NCBI GenBank assembly: GCA_902773445.1
Contig: CACYEU010000011.1
Span: 1-6,496 of the forward strand
Length of the DNA stretch: 6,496 nucleotides
DNA from: an uncultured Lachnospiraceae bacterium
GTDB lineage: Bacteria; Bacillota; Clostridia; Lachnospirales; Lachnospiraceae
Direction: 5' to 3'
Shown: one piece after another, positions 5,549 through 6,496 of the stretch
How the letters are laid out: every line of letters starts with the position of its first letter
Numbering within the stretch: the first letter of the stretch is position 1
Notes under the pieces: generated by a model
The model's database searches: none
Told to the model about the DNA's origin: nothing
Seen by the model: only the letters and a program-made list of their open reading frames with translations
Program-made: the position numbers and the translations under genes

Positions 5549-6496
5549 ATGAAAAAGAAGCTGATACAACTGGTGATTGCATTTCTTGCGCTGATGGCTG
5601 TGGTCGTTGCGGCGCGGTTTTTGATCGACCATCTCAGATCTCCGAAGACGCCGGCGGCTGTCGCGGAGCTCCCCGAATACAACGGCAAACCGACGATCAA
5701 AGTCAACGGCAACAAGCCTGTATTTACCGATAAGCAGATCAAACGCAAAGCCTACGAGAAGTACTCGGATCTCGATCCGCGCGGACGCTGCAAGAAGGCG
5801 CTTGCCTGCATCGGACCCGAATCGATGCCGACCGGAGAGAGGGGTCTGATCGGACATATCAAACCGACCGGCTGGAAGTATTCAAAATACGATTTTATCG
5901 ATAACGGCGGCTATCTGTACAACCGCTGTCATCTGATCGGCTGGCAGCTGACCGGACAAAACGCCGAGGTCCGCAACCTGATCACCGGCACGCGCTATAT
6001 GAATACCGAGGGCATGCTCCCCTATGAAAACAAAGTTGCCGACTATATCCGCCGGACCGGCAATCATGTCATGTACCGTGTGACACCGGTCTTCAGGGGC
6101 AAGGAAATGCTTGCGCGCGGCGTGGAGATCGAGGCGATGTCAGTTGAAGACAGCGGCAAAGGCATTTCATTTAACATTTACTGCTACAATGTGCAGCCGG
6201 GCGTCGAGATCAGCTACAAAGACGGCGACAACTGGCTGATCGAAGAAGATACAGACGGTCAGACCGCCTCCGGTAAGAACGGCGGAAAGACCGGCGGCAG
6301 TTCGGGCAAAAGCGGACAGAAAAAAGGCGGTAATGGTGAGCCCTACACGGCACCGAAAGGCGTCACGTTTATCGTCAATACAAACACGAATAAATTCCAT
6401 AAGCCGACATGCCCGAGCGTGCAGGATATGAGTGAGCGAAACCGTCTTGAGTTTACAGGCTCACGCGATGAAGCTGTCGCGGAAGGGTATGAGCCA
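5549..6496 (+). CDS. DNA/RNA non-specific endonuclease (EndA-like), membrane-anchored or secreted, with C-terminal Cys/His domain (3' end outside window)
   Basis: 316 residues are visible and the frame is still open at the window edge. Residues 1-27 (MKKK plus a hydrophobic stretch) form a signal peptide or N-terminal anchor, so the enzyme acts outside the membrane. The nuclease core covers about 85-225: YNRCHLIGWQLTG (124-136), NLITGTRYMNTEGMLPYEN (143-161), HVMYRVTPVF (173-182) and FNIYCYNVQPGVEISY (208-223). His128 is the expected general base; Asn143 and Asn152 match the metal-site asparagines of EndA in spacing. The usual DRGH is NRCH here, a form I recall from other Bacillota members, so activity is likely retained. 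A Gly/Ser/Lys-rich linker (about 237-263) leads to FIVNTNTNKFHKPTCPSV (274-291), the start of a small Cys/His domain, possibly zinc-binding, often seen at the end of such nucleases. Likely roles are DNA uptake, nutrient scavenging or extracellular DNA degradation. Confidence 0.92.
   Translation, partial: MKKKLIQLVIAFLALMAVVVAARFLIDHLRSPKTPAAVAELPEYNGKPTIKVNGNKPVFTDKQIKRKAYEKYSDLDPRGRCKKALACIGPESMPTGERGLIGHIKPTGWKYSKYDFIDNGGYLYNRCHLIGWQLTGQNAEVRNLITGTRYMNTEGMLPYENKVADYIRRTGNHVMYRVTPVFRGKEMLARGVEIEAMSVEDSGKGISFNIYCYNVQPGVEISYKDGDNWLIEEDTDGQTASGKNGGKTGGSSGKSGQKKGGNGEPYTAPKGVTFIVNTNTNKFHKPTCPSVQDMSERNRLEFTGSRDEAVAEGYEP

Noticed and set aside
5437..5857. Minus-strand open frames overlapping the nuclease start
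   Set aside because: They are antisense to the well-supported nuclease and overlap the BI-1 start in another frame.

Overview
The window (6,496 bp, mid-GC coding DNA) most likely comes from an anaerobic member of the Bacillota, probably a Clostridia-type organism. Support: a ferredoxin-tailed aldo/keto reductase, an ECF vitamin transporter S subunit next to a type III pantothenate kinase, an XdhC-family protein, an EndA-like nuclease of the kind carrying NRCH instead of DRGH, strong AGGAGG-type ribosome binding sites and rho-independent terminators. The taxonomic placement is inference.

Layout. (1) 1-662, + strand: 3' part of an aldo/keto reductase with two C-terminal 4Fe-4S motifs, ended by a terminator hairpin at 688-721. 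(2) 663-1145: an AT-rich convergent intergenic region of 483 bp without a credible gene. It holds a regular, dyad-symmetric array of short inverted motifs (824-1085): ATTGG and CCAAT-type pentamers alternate every 36-38 bp, extended to two arm types, ATTGGAGACAAA and ATTGGTTCA. This is the least explained part of the window. (3) 1146-3156, - strand: a two-gene operon, xdhC-family gene then a MalY/PatB-type PLP-dependent C-S lyase, with its own promoter at 3179-3207. A 15-bp direct repeat brackets the operon (1119-1133 and 3183-3197) and resembles one arm type of the array. (4) 3229-4803, + strand: a promoter, a leader of about 75 nt with a possible hairpin, an ECF S component (likely pantothenate, PanT-like), coaX, and a bidirectional terminator. 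(5) 4826-5494, - strand: a Bax inhibitor-1 (YetJ-like) membrane protein. (6) 5549-6496, + strand, running off the window: an exported or membrane-anchored DNA/RNA non-specific endonuclease with a C-terminal Cys/His domain. It is divergent from the BI-1 gene, and the two predicted promoters overlap within 54 bp. The nuclease has no proper Shine-Dalgarno, and its predicted transcription start falls on its ATG, so a leaderless mRNA is possible.

How the genes fit together. The S component and CoaX form a pantothenate uptake and phosphorylation unit, the first steps of CoA synthesis by salvage. XdhC-family proteins mature molybdenum hydroxylases, and PatB-type enzymes release sulfide from cysteine-thioether substrates; their pairing hints at a sulfur link, but no hydroxylase lies in the window. 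No CRISPR array, RNA gene, transposase, phage gene or recognisable defence system was seen.
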